Source: Pyxidicoccus sp. MSG2
GTDB lineage: Bacteria; Myxococcota; Myxococcia; Myxococcales; Myxococcaceae
DNA: 64,000 nucleotides
Reading direction: 5' to 3'
Assembly (NCBI RefSeq): GCF_026626705.1
Contig: NZ_JAPNKC010000001.1
Span: 12,339,001 to 12,403,000 of the forward strand
Made by a program: the position numbers and the translations under genes. The notes under the pieces were generated by a model. The model worked only from the letters and a program-made list of their open reading frames with translations, made no database searches and was not told the origin of the DNA. This document shows positions 1 through 8,016 of the stretch, one piece after another (position 1 is the first letter of the stretch; the number at the start of each line of letters is the position of its first letter).

Positions 1-2
1 AC

Positions 3-926
3 CTGTCGCGCGTGCTCAACGGCCTGGGCAACGTCCTCATGGACCAGGGGCGGTACGCGGAGGCCCGCGGGCACTTCGAGCGGGCCCTCGAGCTGAAGGA
101 GGAAGCGCTCGGCGCCGAGCACCCGGCCATCGCCGTGACGCTGAACAACCTGGGCATCATCCACGAGGAGCTGGGCGAGTACGCGCAGGCCCAGAGCCTG
201 TACGAGCGCTCGTTGGCCATGCGGCGCAAGCTGCTGGGCCCCGAGCACCCCATGGTGGCGTCCTCGCTCGCCAACCTGGGCGACGTCCTGCTCGCCCGCG
301 GCCGCCTGGAACAGGCGCTGGAGCACCACGAGCGCGCCCTCGCCCTGAGGCGCGAGACACTGGGCGACGCGCACCCCAGCGTCGCCCACTCGCACGCCAG
401 CATCGGCGAGGTGTGGGCCGCGATGGGGCAGGACGCGCGGGCGCGCGAGGAGCTGGAGCGCGCCCTGGCGCTGCACGAGAAGGTAGCGGGTGGAGACCCC
501 TCCGACGCCGCCCAGGTGTCCGCGCTGCTGGGCCGCACGCTGGTGAGGCTGGGCCGCTGGGATGACGCCGCCCGCCAGCTCCAACGGGCCCGCGACACCG
601 GAGAGCGGCAGGCGGCCGCCGACCCCCGACTCCTCGCCCTCGCGCGGCTCGGGATGGGCGAGCTGAGCCTGGCCCGCCACCAGCCCGCCGTGGCAGTGCC
701 CCTGCTGGAGCAGGCTCTCGAGCACATTCCCATCCGCGCGCGCACCGAGGCCCGGTGGGCGCTGGCCCGGGCGCTGTGGGAGGCGAACGCCGACCGCGCT
801 CGCGCTCGCGAGCTGGCTTCCCAGGTCCGCGAGGATTACGGAAATATTGGTCAGGAGCGGAAGGTCACCGAGATATCTCAGTGGCTTTCGTCACATCCCC
901 CCTCCACGGCCGCGGAGATCCGATAA
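3..926 (+). CDS. TPR-repeat protein, 3' part only (5' end outside window)
   Basis: The frame is open to the left edge, so this is the C-terminal part of a longer protein. About four 42-residue repeats of the kinesin-light-chain TPR type are visible (pattern A..LNNLG....LG.Y..A....ERAL......LG..HP), followed by two or three more degenerate helical repeats. Such arrays are protein-protein interaction scaffolds. In myxobacteria they often form the C-terminal half of membrane-anchored Ser/Thr kinases, so a kinase head upstream is likely but cannot be seen. It ends 48 bp before the sigma-54 activator on the same strand. The internal GTG at 12 is unlikely to be the real start. Confidence 0.85.
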   Translation: MSRVLNGLGNVLMDQGRYAEARGHFERALELKEEALGAEHPAIAVTLNNLGIIHEELGEYAQAQSLYERSLAMRRKLLGPEHPMVASSLANLGDVLLARGRLEQALEHHERALALRRETLGDAHPSVAHSHASIGEVWAAMGQDARAREELERALALHEKVAGGDPSDAAQVSALLGRTLVRLGRWDDAARQLQRARDTGERQAAADPRLLALARLGMGELSLARHQPAVAVPLLEQALEHIPIRARTEARWALARALWEANADRARARELASQVREDYGNIGQERKVTEISQWLSSHPPSTAAEIR

Positions 927-974
927 GCCGTCGTAGGGATTGCTGATACAGGACGAGGAGCCTCGGGAAGGACC

Positions 975-2579
975 ATGCAGCAGAAGATCTCCGACGACAT
1001 GTCGCAGACCGCCGAGCACTCGCATGGACGGGAGACTCCCGCCCAGCGCGTGATTCCTGCGCTGACCGTCATGTCCCATCCGCATCCCCAGCGCATCGGC
1101 GAGCAATTGCTGCTGGAGACGCTGGCCTCCTCCGGGAGGACGGCGTCCCTGTCGCGCAACGCGCCGGAGTTCACCCGTCCGGGCGGGCTGGTGACGCAGC
1201 CGCTGGGGGACCCGTTCATCAGCCGCACGCCCATCCAGCTCGAGCCGGGGCCGCGGGGTGCCCTGCGCCTCGTGGTACCGGAGGGCGGGACGCGGGTGTG
1301 GGTGGCGGATGCGCCCGTGCAGGGCGTCCGGGAGTTCTCCCTCGAGGAGCTGACCGCGGGCGTGCCGCTGGTGCTCGCCGAACGCGTGGTGCTGCTGCTC
1401 CACCTGGCCGCGAGCCACCGCGAGCTGACGAAGGCGGACCTGGGCATCGTCGGCCAGGGCGAGGGCATCCGCCAGGTGCGCGAGGACATCGCCCGTGTCA
1501 CCGACCTGAACGTCCCCGTGCTCATCCGCGGCGAGACGGGCACGGGCAAGGAATTGGTGGCGCGCGCCATCCACGAGCAGGGCCCCCGCCGCGCGGGTCC
1601 CTTCGTGAGCGTCAACCTGGGCGCGCTGGCCAAGGAGCTGGTCTCCGCCGAGCTGTTCGGCGCGCAGAAGGGCGCGTACACCGGCGCCACACGGGACAGG
1701 GAGGGCTTCTTCCGCGCCGCCCAGGGCGGCACCCTCTTCCTCGACGAGGTGGGCGAGGCTCCGCCCGAGGTCCAGGCCGCGCTGCTGCGCGTGCTGGAGA
1801 CGGGCGAGGTGTACCCGGTGGGCGGCCACACGCCGGTGCCCGTCGACGTGCGGCTCGTCTCGGCCACGGACTCGGACCTGGAGGCGCGCATCCAGGAGCG
1901 GCTCTTCAAGGCACCGCTGCTGCACCGGCTCGCGGGCTACGAAATCCACATGCCGCCCCTGCGCGCGCGCCGCGAGGACATCGGTCCGCTGTTCATGTAC
2001 TTCGCCCGGCAGGAGCTGGAGACCACCGGGGACTCCGGGCCGCTGTCGGCCACGGACCCGCGTGCGGAGCCGTGGCTGCCCGCGACGCTGGCCGTGCGGC
2101 TGGTGCGCTACGGGTGGCCCGGCAACGTGCGCCAGCTTCGCAACGTCGTCCGGCAGCTCATCATCGGCAGCCGGGGCCTGCCGCACCTGCGCGTCGACGC
2201 CCGCCTGGAGCAGACGCTCGACGCGGACGCCATGCCCGTCCCCGGGCGGGAGCCGGCCTCCACGCCAGACGGCGGCGAGGCGAAGGCCCCGCGCCGCAAG
2301 CCGTCCGAGGTCAGCGAGCAGGAATTGCTGGAGGCCCTGCGCGCCTGCTCCTGGGACCTCAAGGCCACCGCGGACTGGCTGGGCATCCCCCGCCCCTCCG
2401 TCTACGTGCTCATCGACAAGAGCTCCCTGCTGCGCACCGCGAGGGACTTGAGCCCGGAGGAAATCACCCGCTGCTTCCACGAGTGCGAGGGCGACCTGGA
2501 CAAGATGGTCCAACGGCTGGAGGTCTCCAAGCGCGCCCTCCAGCGCCGCCTGCGCGAGCTGGGGCTGGGCGGCTCCTGA
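975..2579 (+). CDS. Sigma-54 dependent transcriptional activator (AAA+, Fis-like C-terminus)
   Basis: This 534-residue enhancer-binding protein would use ATP hydrolysis to open sigma-54 promoters. Residues about 40-150 look like an FHA-type beta domain rather than a response-regulator receiver, which fits activators controlled by Ser/Thr kinases. The AAA+ module shows Walker A GETGTGKE (186-193), the sigma-54 contact loop as GAYTGA (233-238; Tyr replaces the usual Phe, a known tolerated variant) and Walker B GGTLFLDE (251-258). The C-terminal ~90 residues carry Fis-like helix-turn-helix segments. The ATG at 975 follows a GGAAGG element. The target operon is not evident. Confidence 0.92.
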   Translation: MQQKISDDMSQTAEHSHGRETPAQRVIPALTVMSHPHPQRIGEQLLLETLASSGRTASLSRNAPEFTRPGGLVTQPLGDPFISRTPIQLEPGPRGALRLVVPEGGTRVWVADAPVQGVREFSLEELTAGVPLVLAERVVLLLHLAASHRELTKADLGIVGQGEGIRQVREDIARVTDLNVPVLIRGETGTGKELVARAIHEQGPRRAGPFVSVNLGALAKELVSAELFGAQKGAYTGATRDREGFFRAAQGGTLFLDEVGEAPPEVQAALLRVLETGEVYPVGGHTPVPVDVRLVSATDSDLEARIQERLFKAPLLHRLAGYEIHMPPLRARREDIGPLFMYFARQELETTGDSGPLSATDPRAEPWLPATLAVRLVRYGWPGNVRQLRNVVRQLIIGSRGLPHLRVDARLEQTLDADAMPVPGREPASTPDGGEAKAPRRKPSEVSEQELLEALRACSWDLKATADWLGIPRPSVYVLIDKSSLLRTARDLSPEEITRCFHECEGDLDKMVQRLEVSKRALQRRLRELGLGGS

Positions 2580-2721
2580 CGCGTCAGCCCACCCGGTGGG
2601 TGAGAGACCGGACACGTCAGCCCGGGCCGCTCCTGGCCGGGTGATGAGGCCCGGCTCCTGGAATTTCGGGGGCTTGCGGGATTGGGCGTCGTGGCCCGGG
2701 GCCTGCAAATATGGCCGGCCC

Positions 2722-3543
2722 ATGGACGCCATCATCGCTCAATTGCAGTCATTGGCCCTGACCTCGGCCCTCCCCTACCTGCTCAAGGCGGTGGGAGCGC
2801 TGGTGCTGTGGTTCGTGGGCCGTACCGTCATCAACGGGTTCCGGCGCGTGCTGAACCTGGCCCTGCAGAAGCGCCAGCTCGACGCCACGCTCATCCGCTA
2901 CATCGAGTCGCTGTTCGCCGGCTCCCTCACGCTGCTGCTGCTGCTCGGCATCCTGGGGATGATGGGCGTGGAGACGACGTCCTTCGCCGCGCTGCTGGCG
3001 GCGGCGGGCATCGCGATTGGCACGGCCTGGTCCGGCCTGCTCTCCAACTTCGCGGCGGGTGTCTTCCTGCTCGTGCTGCGCCCCTTCCGCGTGGGCGATG
3101 AAATCTCCGCCGCGGGCGTCACCGGCGTGGTGCAGGAGATTGGCCTCTTCGCCACCACGCTCGACACGTCGGGCAACCTGCGCATCTCCGTGGGCAACAA
3201 CCGGCTGTTCGGCGACAACATCATCAACTTCACCCACCACCCGCATCGGAAGATCGTCGTCAATCTGCCGCTGCTCTACGGCGGTGACCTGCGCCTGCAG
3301 ATGCGCGCGCTCCTGGAGATGGTCTCCACGCAGCCTGGCGTCCTGCAGCAGCCCGCGCCCGCCATCGAAGTGGCGGAGTTCACCGCCCTGGGGCCGGTGC
3401 TCGGCATCGGCGTGCACTGCAAGCCGACCCAGGCCACGGCGGTGCATGCCGCCGTCGCGGGCGCCGCCGCGGACTTCCTCGTCGCCTCCGGCTACTCCGT
3501 GGCGGTCGACACGGCCCGCCAGCTCACGGCAAAGGTTGGCTGA
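2722..3543 (+). CDS. mscS: Small-conductance mechanosensitive channel, MscS family
   Basis: This 273-residue inner-membrane channel is close to the E. coli MscS length (286) and would release solutes on osmotic downshock. Three hydrophobic segments are visible (about 18-34, 60-81 and 86-115). The third holds the pore-helix signature GIAIGTAWSGLLSNFAAG followed by RPFRVGD, diagnostic of the family; a beta domain and alpha/beta C-terminus follow. The frame is open upstream to 2596, but homology begins at ATG 2722. No clear ribosome binding site precedes it, so the exact start is the weak point. Confidence 0.93.
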   Translation: MDAIIAQLQSLALTSALPYLLKAVGALVLWFVGRTVINGFRRVLNLALQKRQLDATLIRYIESLFAGSLTLLLLLGILGMMGVETTSFAALLAAAGIAIGTAWSGLLSNFAAGVFLLVLRPFRVGDEISAAGVTGVVQEIGLFATTLDTSGNLRISVGNNRLFGDNIINFTHHPHRKIVVNLPLLYGGDLRLQMRALLEMVSTQPGVLQQPAPAIEVAEFTALGPVLGIGVHCKPTQATAVHAAVAGAAADFLVASGYSVAVDTARQLTAKVG

Positions 3544-3578
3544 ACCGCCCGCGCACGGCCCGAGCGGCCCAGGTCAGC

Positions 3579-4757
3579 TCAGTCCCGCAGGTAGTGGCAG
3601 GTGTAGCCGCCCGGGTTCTTCTCCAGGTAGTCCTGGTGGTACTCCTCGGCCGGGGTGAACTCGCCGGCCGGGGTGATTTCGGTGACGACGGGGCGCTTCC
3701 ACTTGCCGGAGGCGTTGACGCGGGCCTTCACCGCCTCGGCCACGCGCCGCTGCTCGTCGGACAGGTAGAAGATGGCGGAGCGGTACTGGGTGCCCATGTC
3801 GTTGCCCTGGCGGTTGAGCGTCGTCGGGTCGTGCATGCGGAAGAACCACTTCTCCAGCAGCGTCTCGTAGGTGAGCACCTTCGGGTCGAACACGACGCGC
3901 ACCGACTCCGCGTGCCCGGTGTCGCCCGAGCTCACGTCCTCATAGCTCGGGCGCTTGAAGGCGCCGCCGGTGTAGCCGACGTCCGTCTTGAGGACGCCCG
4001 GAATCTTCCGGAGCAGGTCCTCCATTCCCCAGAAGCAGCCTCCCGCCAGCAACGCCGTCTCCGTGGCCGCCGCGGGGGCGGTGAACTTCGCCGCGCCGGC
4101 CGCCGCCTTCGGAGCCGCGGCCGCAGCGCTCGCCGCCGCCGTGCGGCCGAAGTGCGACAGCCACGCTCCGTAGCCCTCCTTCTCCAGGTCGGTCACCGGG
4201 ATGAAGCGCAGCGACGCCGAGTTGATGCAGTAGCGCAGCCCCGTGGGCTTCGGCCCGTCCTCGAACACGTGGCCCAGGTGGGAGTCCCCGGCCTTCGAGC
4301 GGACCTCCACGCGCACCATGCCGTAGCTCACGTCCCGCTTCTCCACGACGCGCGTGCCGTCGACGGGGCGGGTGAAGCTGGGCCAGCCGGTGCCGGAGTC
4401 GAACTTGTCGCGCGAAGAGAAGAGCGGCTCTCCCGTGGCGACGTCCACGTAGAGGCCCTCGGCGTGGTTGTCCCAGAAGGCGTTGTGGAAGGAAGGCTCG
4501 GTGGCGCCCTCCTGGGTGACCTCGTACGCGAGGGGCGAAAGGGTGCGGCGGAGCTCCGCGTCCGCGGGCTTCTCGTAGCGGCGGGTGTCGTTCACGGTGG
4601 ACCTCGGGGTGGGGGCCGCGCTGGCGCCGGGGGCGGCCCCGCGTGCCTCGGTGCACGCGGCCAGCACGGCGAAGAAGGCCAGGGCGACGGGAAGGAGCCG
4701 GCGCGCCACCGGCGGAGCGCGGCGGGACGGGGGGGGGATGGCGGCAGCGGGCGACAT
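3579..4757 (-). CDS. msrAB: Lipoprotein MsrB-MsrA fusion methionine sulfoxide reductase
   Basis: A 392-residue bifunctional enzyme that reduces both R- and S-methionine sulfoxide in proteins. A signal peptide ends in lipobox LAAC (Cys35), so it should sit in the envelope and repair periplasmic proteins. The MsrB domain (about 55-205) comes first, with catalytic Cys177 in RYCINSASLRF. The CxxC zinc pairs of many MsrB proteins are absent, so this is the zinc-free form. An Ala/Pro-rich linker leads to MsrA (about 233-392) with GCFWG (Cys241) and a likely resolving Cys387 near the C-terminus. The B-then-A order is the reverse of PilB-type fusions. The electron donor must be exported or membrane-linked; none is adjacent. 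Confidence 0.95.
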   Translation of the reverse strand: MSPAAAIPPPSRRAPPVARRLLPVALAFFAVLAACTEARGAAPGASAAPTPRSTVNDTRRYEKPADAELRRTLSPLAYEVTQEGATEPSFHNAFWDNHAEGLYVDVATGEPLFSSRDKFDSGTGWPSFTRPVDGTRVVEKRDVSYGMVRVEVRSKAGDSHLGHVFEDGPKPTGLRYCINSASLRFIPVTDLEKEGYGAWLSHFGRTAAASAAAAAPKAAAGAAKFTAPAAATETALLAGGCFWGMEDLLRKIPGVLKTDVGYTGGAFKRPSYEDVSSGDTGHAESVRVVFDPKVLTYETLLEKWFFRMHDPTTLNRQGNDMGTQYRSAIFYLSDEQRRVAEAVKARVNASGKWKRPVVTEITPAGEFTPAEEYHQDYLEKNPGGYTCHYLRD

Positions 4758-4983
4758 GGATTCGGCCTCCGGGCACGCCGGGTGCGTGCGGGTTCTCCCG
4801 CCTGTACGCGCGAGGTCCGAATCAGGTTTCAGCGGTTGGCACCGCCCACACTGCCCGCGTGGGTCCGTGCGACCTGCCCTCCGGAAGGCCGTCTACTGAA
4901 CAGGCGGCCCTGGTAGAGCAGGAGTCCAGCCACGCACGGCCATCAAGGAACGAAGCCCCATGGACTACGGCGCTTCGGAGTAG

Positions 4984-5724
4984 CTACGGCGCCACCGCCG
5001 CCTGGACCGGGGCCACCTTGCTGAACACCGAGCCGGCGGCCTTGAGAGAGATTCGCTGGTAGCGCGCATAGGACTCCACCAGGGCCACGCGGATGGCGAC
5101 GGGCTCCGTGGGCCCATGCCGGGCCACCGCCGTCGCCAACGCTTCGAGCAGGTAGGCCTCGGGCGCCATGAAGGTCCGCGTGAGCGCAATGGGCCGCGCG
5201 CCCAGGGACTTCAGCACGGGCCCGAAGTACCGCTCACTCACACAGGCGAGGACCACGACGGGACGCGGTGTGGCGCCCGCCATGGCCGCGAGCTTCGGCG
5301 GCTCCCGGTCCATGAGCCGGTCATGTCCAGCCCACACGACGAGGTCCGCCGCGCTTCCTCCCGCCGCCGCCCGAAGAAAGTCCTCCAGAGCATCGTCGAT
5401 GCGATCTCCCGCGTAGGCGTGGAGCCGGAGCCGCACGGCCCGCTCTCCTGGCGCGGCGTCCCGTTCGACCACCAGTTCGCGCAGAACCGGACCGCCAGCA
5501 GCCCCCTCGCTCCGACTCCGGACCTTGAACCCGGGCGCGCGCCCCAGGAAGCGCTCCGCGCCATACGCCGCTCCCCAGTAGAGGTTCGTCTCCAGCGCGC
5601 GTGGGTCCCCCGCGGCGGCACGGCCACAGGCAATCTGCGCGTTGTCGCACAGCGGAACGAAGACCTCGACGTCAACCGTTTCCACGGCTGCGAGCAGGCT
5701 CAACAGTCCAAGCACGGGCACCAT
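4984..5724 (-). CDS. Exported protein of unknown function, possible clan CD (caspase-like) fold
   Basis: A 246-residue protein. ATG 5724 is preferred over the longer frame because GGAGGAG lies 7 bases upstream and a hydrophobic signal-like segment (residues 2-14) follows directly. The sequence has a VPLCDNAQ motif near residue 23 and NLYWGAAYG at 47-55. Further on, an LVVWAGH strand-loop (His134) and a VVVLACVS strand-loop (Cys161) resemble the His...Cys dyad of caspase-fold/CHAT proteins. I recall similar CDN/NLYWGA proteins annotated as hypothetical. Catalysis is inference. The gene is monocistronic, tail-to-head with msrAB. Confidence 0.75.
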   Translation of the reverse strand: MVPVLGLLSLLAAVETVDVEVFVPLCDNAQIACGRAAAGDPRALETNLYWGAAYGAERFLGRAPGFKVRSRSEGAAGGPVLRELVVERDAAPGERAVRLRLHAYAGDRIDDALEDFLRAAAGGSAADLVVWAGHDRLMDREPPKLAAMAGATPRPVVVLACVSERYFGPVLKSLGARPIALTRTFMAPEAYLLEALATAVARHGPTEPVAIRVALVESYARYQRISLKAAGSVFSKVAPVQAAVAP

Positions 5725-5876
5725 GGGACTCCTCCGAAAGGGGCCCGCTTGAGACAACCGGAGGGTCCGCCAGGGTTCCACCAGAACGACGCGGCCCCTA
5801 CCTACTCATGAATGCTGTTCATCATGAGCAACCTTGTTGCATGATTCATGGGTTCCCCCAACCCATGGAGTCCCTG

Positions 5877-6203
5877 ATGAACACCTCACGAATCCTTGTC
5901 TCGCTGACCGCCTGTCTCACCCTGTCTCTCACCGCCTGTGGAGGCGCGGAGGAGCCCCTCGCGGAGGCGCCGGATACCGGTGACGTGCTCGTGAGCACGG
6001 AGCAGGGCGTCGGGCTGCCGCCGAACTGTCCGAACGGGGACCTCATCTACTGGTTCGAGAACATCCAGGGGTGCCTGACCTGCGGCACGGTTCGCAATCC
6101 GGGGCAGCTCGCCACCCAGTACGCGGCCTGCCAGTCCAACGTGCAGGGGTCGAGGAAGCTCATCAACGCGAAGTACTGCATCGCCGGCTGCAACCCCCTC
6201 TAA
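5877..6203 (+). CDS. Small Cys-containing lipoprotein, unknown function
   Basis: A 108-residue protein with a lipoprotein signal ending in LTAC|GG (Cys21). The mature part is short with several cysteines (CLTCG, YAACQ, YCIAGC), suggesting a disulfide-stabilised secreted domain. ATG 5877 is supported by GGAG six bases upstream; an in-frame ATG at 5865 is possible. I do not recognise the family. The divergent spacing from the preceding minus-strand gene gives about 150 bp for promoters. Confidence 0.75.
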   Translation: MNTSRILVSLTACLTLSLTACGGAEEPLAEAPDTGDVLVSTEQGVGLPPNCPNGDLIYWFENIQGCLTCGTVRNPGQLATQYAACQSNVQGSRKLINAKYCIAGCNPL

Positions 6204-6254
6204 GTAATCACTGCAAGCCCCGGGGCGTTGTTCCCGCGCCTGTCCGGCCTCAAG

Positions 6255-6362
6255 CTGCTTCTGGCCCAGCGCCACGCTGCCGAGAATCAGCGTCCCGGCG
6301 ATGAGCATGGAGTCGGTGAGCGGCTCGTCCAGGCGCAACCACGCCCACGTCACGGCGAACAG
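6255..6362 (-). pseudogene. Remnant of an EamA/DMT transporter C-terminus
   Basis: On the minus strand this ~108-bp stretch reads LFAVTWAWLRLDEPLTDS and then IAGTLILGSVALGQKQ. It matches the last ~36 residues of the intact EamA transporter at 10002-10898 almost base for base (compare 10011-10118). The rest of the gene is absent and the stop codon after QKQ is lost. It sits between the small lipoprotein and the DEAD-box helicase. I infer a decayed paralogue or a copied fragment. Confidence 0.8.
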
Positions 6363-6479
6363 AGCCACGTCGGGCCCCGGAACGGACGGCGTGTGCCCTG
6401 CAGGGGGGCAGGCCTGCCCCTCGGCCGAGCCGGCAGTCCGCGCGCCGCGTGGGCCCGCGCCGGGATATAGGGCCCCTCC

Positions 6480-7733
6480 ATGACCTTCTCTTCGCTCGGC
6501 CTCTGCGAGCCGCTCGTCCGCGCCGTCGCCGACCTGGGCTACGACGCCCCCACGCCCGTGCAGCGCGCCGCCATCCCCGCCGTGCTGCGCGGACAGGACG
6601 TGTGGTCCTCGGCGCAGACGGGCTCGGGCAAGACGGCCGCCTTCCTCCTGCCGCTGCTGCACAGGCTCAGCGCCATTGCGCCACGCTCGCCGCGCCCCGT
6701 GCGCGCGCTGGTGCTGGTGCCCACGCGTGAGCTCGCGGCCCAGGTGCTGGAGGCGGTGGGGCAGTACGGCAGGCACCTGCCGCGGGCCCTGAAGAGCGTC
6801 CTCGCGGTGGGCGGCGTCTCGGCGAACCCGCAGATGCTTGCGCTGCGCGGCGGCGCGGACCTCGTCGTCGCGACCCCAGGGCGCGCGCTGGACCTCGCGG
6901 AGCAGAACGCGCTGCGTCTCGGCGCGGTGGAGATGCTGGTGCTGGACGAGGCGGACCGGCTGCTCTCGCTGGGCTTCTCGGAGGAGCTGGACCGGGTGCT
7001 CGCGCTGCTGCCCGCGCGAAGGCAGAACCTGCTCTTCTCCGCCACCTTCCCGCCGGGCGTGCAGGGCCTCGCAGCGGGGCTTTTGCACGAGCCCGCTCGC
7101 ATCACCGTGGAGGCGAGCGAGGCGGCTCCCCCGCCCGACATCCAGCAGCGGGCCCTCGTGGTGGACACCGACAAGCGCACGATGCTGCTGCGCCACCTGC
7201 TGGACACGCACCCGTGGTCGCACGCGCTCGTCTTCGTCGCGAGCCGCTACGGCGCGGACCACGTCGCGCTGAAACTGCAGCGCGCGGGCTTCGCGGCGCT
7301 CGCACTGCACGGGGAACTGAGCCAGGGCGCGCGCACGCAGGCGCTCGAGGACTTCAAGGCCCGCCGCGTGCGGGTACTGGTCGCCACGGACGTCGCGGCG
7401 CGCGGGCTGGACATCGCGAGCCTGCCGGTGGTGGTGAACTACGACCTGCCCCGCTCACCCACGGACTACCTGCACCGCATCGGCCGCACAGGCCGCGCAG
7501 GGGAGCCCGGCACGGCGCTGAGCTTCGTCACCGCGGACACCGAGGCCCACTTCCGCGTCATCGAGAAGCGCCACGGGCTGCGCCTCGAGCGCGAGCGACT
7601 CCCGGGCTTCGAGCCCACGGAGGTGGCCGCGCCCGTGCTCGACCCGCGGGGCGGCGTGAAGGGCAAGCGCAAGAGCAAGAAGGACAAGCTGCGCGAGGCG
7701 GCGGCCGCCAAGGGCCCTGCACGCAAGCCCTAG
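6480..7733 (+). CDS. DEAD-box ATP-dependent RNA helicase (RhlE-like)
   Basis: A 417-residue helicase expected to remodel RNA in ribosome assembly, RNA decay or cold adaptation. The Q motif precedes AQTGSGKT (45-52). Other motifs are PTREL (81-85), TPGR (132-135), DEAD (156-159), SAT (187-189), ARGLDI (307-312) and HRIGRTGR (332-339). The C-terminal tail is short and Lys/Arg-rich, typical of the RhlE group and used for non-specific RNA binding. All catalytic motifs are intact. Confidence 0.95.
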   Translation: MTFSSLGLCEPLVRAVADLGYDAPTPVQRAAIPAVLRGQDVWSSAQTGSGKTAAFLLPLLHRLSAIAPRSPRPVRALVLVPTRELAAQVLEAVGQYGRHLPRALKSVLAVGGVSANPQMLALRGGADLVVATPGRALDLAEQNALRLGAVEMLVLDEADRLLSLGFSEELDRVLALLPARRQNLLFSATFPPGVQGLAAGLLHEPARITVEASEAAPPPDIQQRALVVDTDKRTMLLRHLLDTHPWSHALVFVASRYGADHVALKLQRAGFAALALHGELSQGARTQALEDFKARRVRVLVATDVAARGLDIASLPVVVNYDLPRSPTDYLHRIGRTGRAGEPGTALSFVTADTEAHFRVIEKRHGLRLERERLPGFEPTEVAAPVLDPRGGVKGKRKSKKDKLREAAAAKGPARKP

Positions 7734-7754
7734 CCCGGATCGCTCACACCGGGC
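7733..7754 (+). terminator. Candidate hairpin after the helicase
   Basis: GCCCGG (7733-7738) and CCGGGC (7749-7754) form a perfect 6-bp stem with a 10-base loop, starting at the last base of the helicase stop codon. No T-run follows, so a rho-independent role is uncertain. Confidence 0.35.
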
Positions 7755-7787
7755 ACGGAGACAGGCCCGGCTTCGAGGGCTGGGGAC

Positions 7788-7938
7788 CTACCGTCCGGCG
7801 CCCGAGGCCAGCACGCCGGCCCCCGCCAGCTCGACGATGCTGGCGGAGAACTCACCCTCCAGCCAGGCCTCGAAGGTGCCGGGCTCGCTCCGGGCGCGGA
7901 TGCGCCCCTTGGCCGTGCCGCCGGCGCAGTGGGTGTGA
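7788..7938 (-). pseudogene. Possible 3' remnant of an unidentified gene
   Basis: On the minus strand about 50 codons ending at a TAG (7788-7790) have strong G/C third positions and read like a protein C-terminus (GTFEAWLEGEF, then ASIVELAGAG). Upstream of about 7938 the coding pattern stops abruptly in AT-richer DNA with no plausible start or ribosome binding site. I interpret it as the leftover end of a deleted gene; the family is not recognised. Confidence 0.35.
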
Positions 7939-8016
7939 CTGTAGGAGAAGACGGGATTTGCGGTTTGTCCTAATCTCAGGGGAACGCATTCCGCTTTCTC
8001 CTCCCAGGACCTTCTC

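Noticed and set aside
2596..2721. Upstream extension of the MscS gene from 2596
   Set aside because: The extra 42 residues lack MscS homology and read like non-coding translation.
891..2735. A 614-codon minus-strand frame over the sigma-54 activator
   Set aside because: Shadow ORF; the plus strand has all AAA+ motifs.
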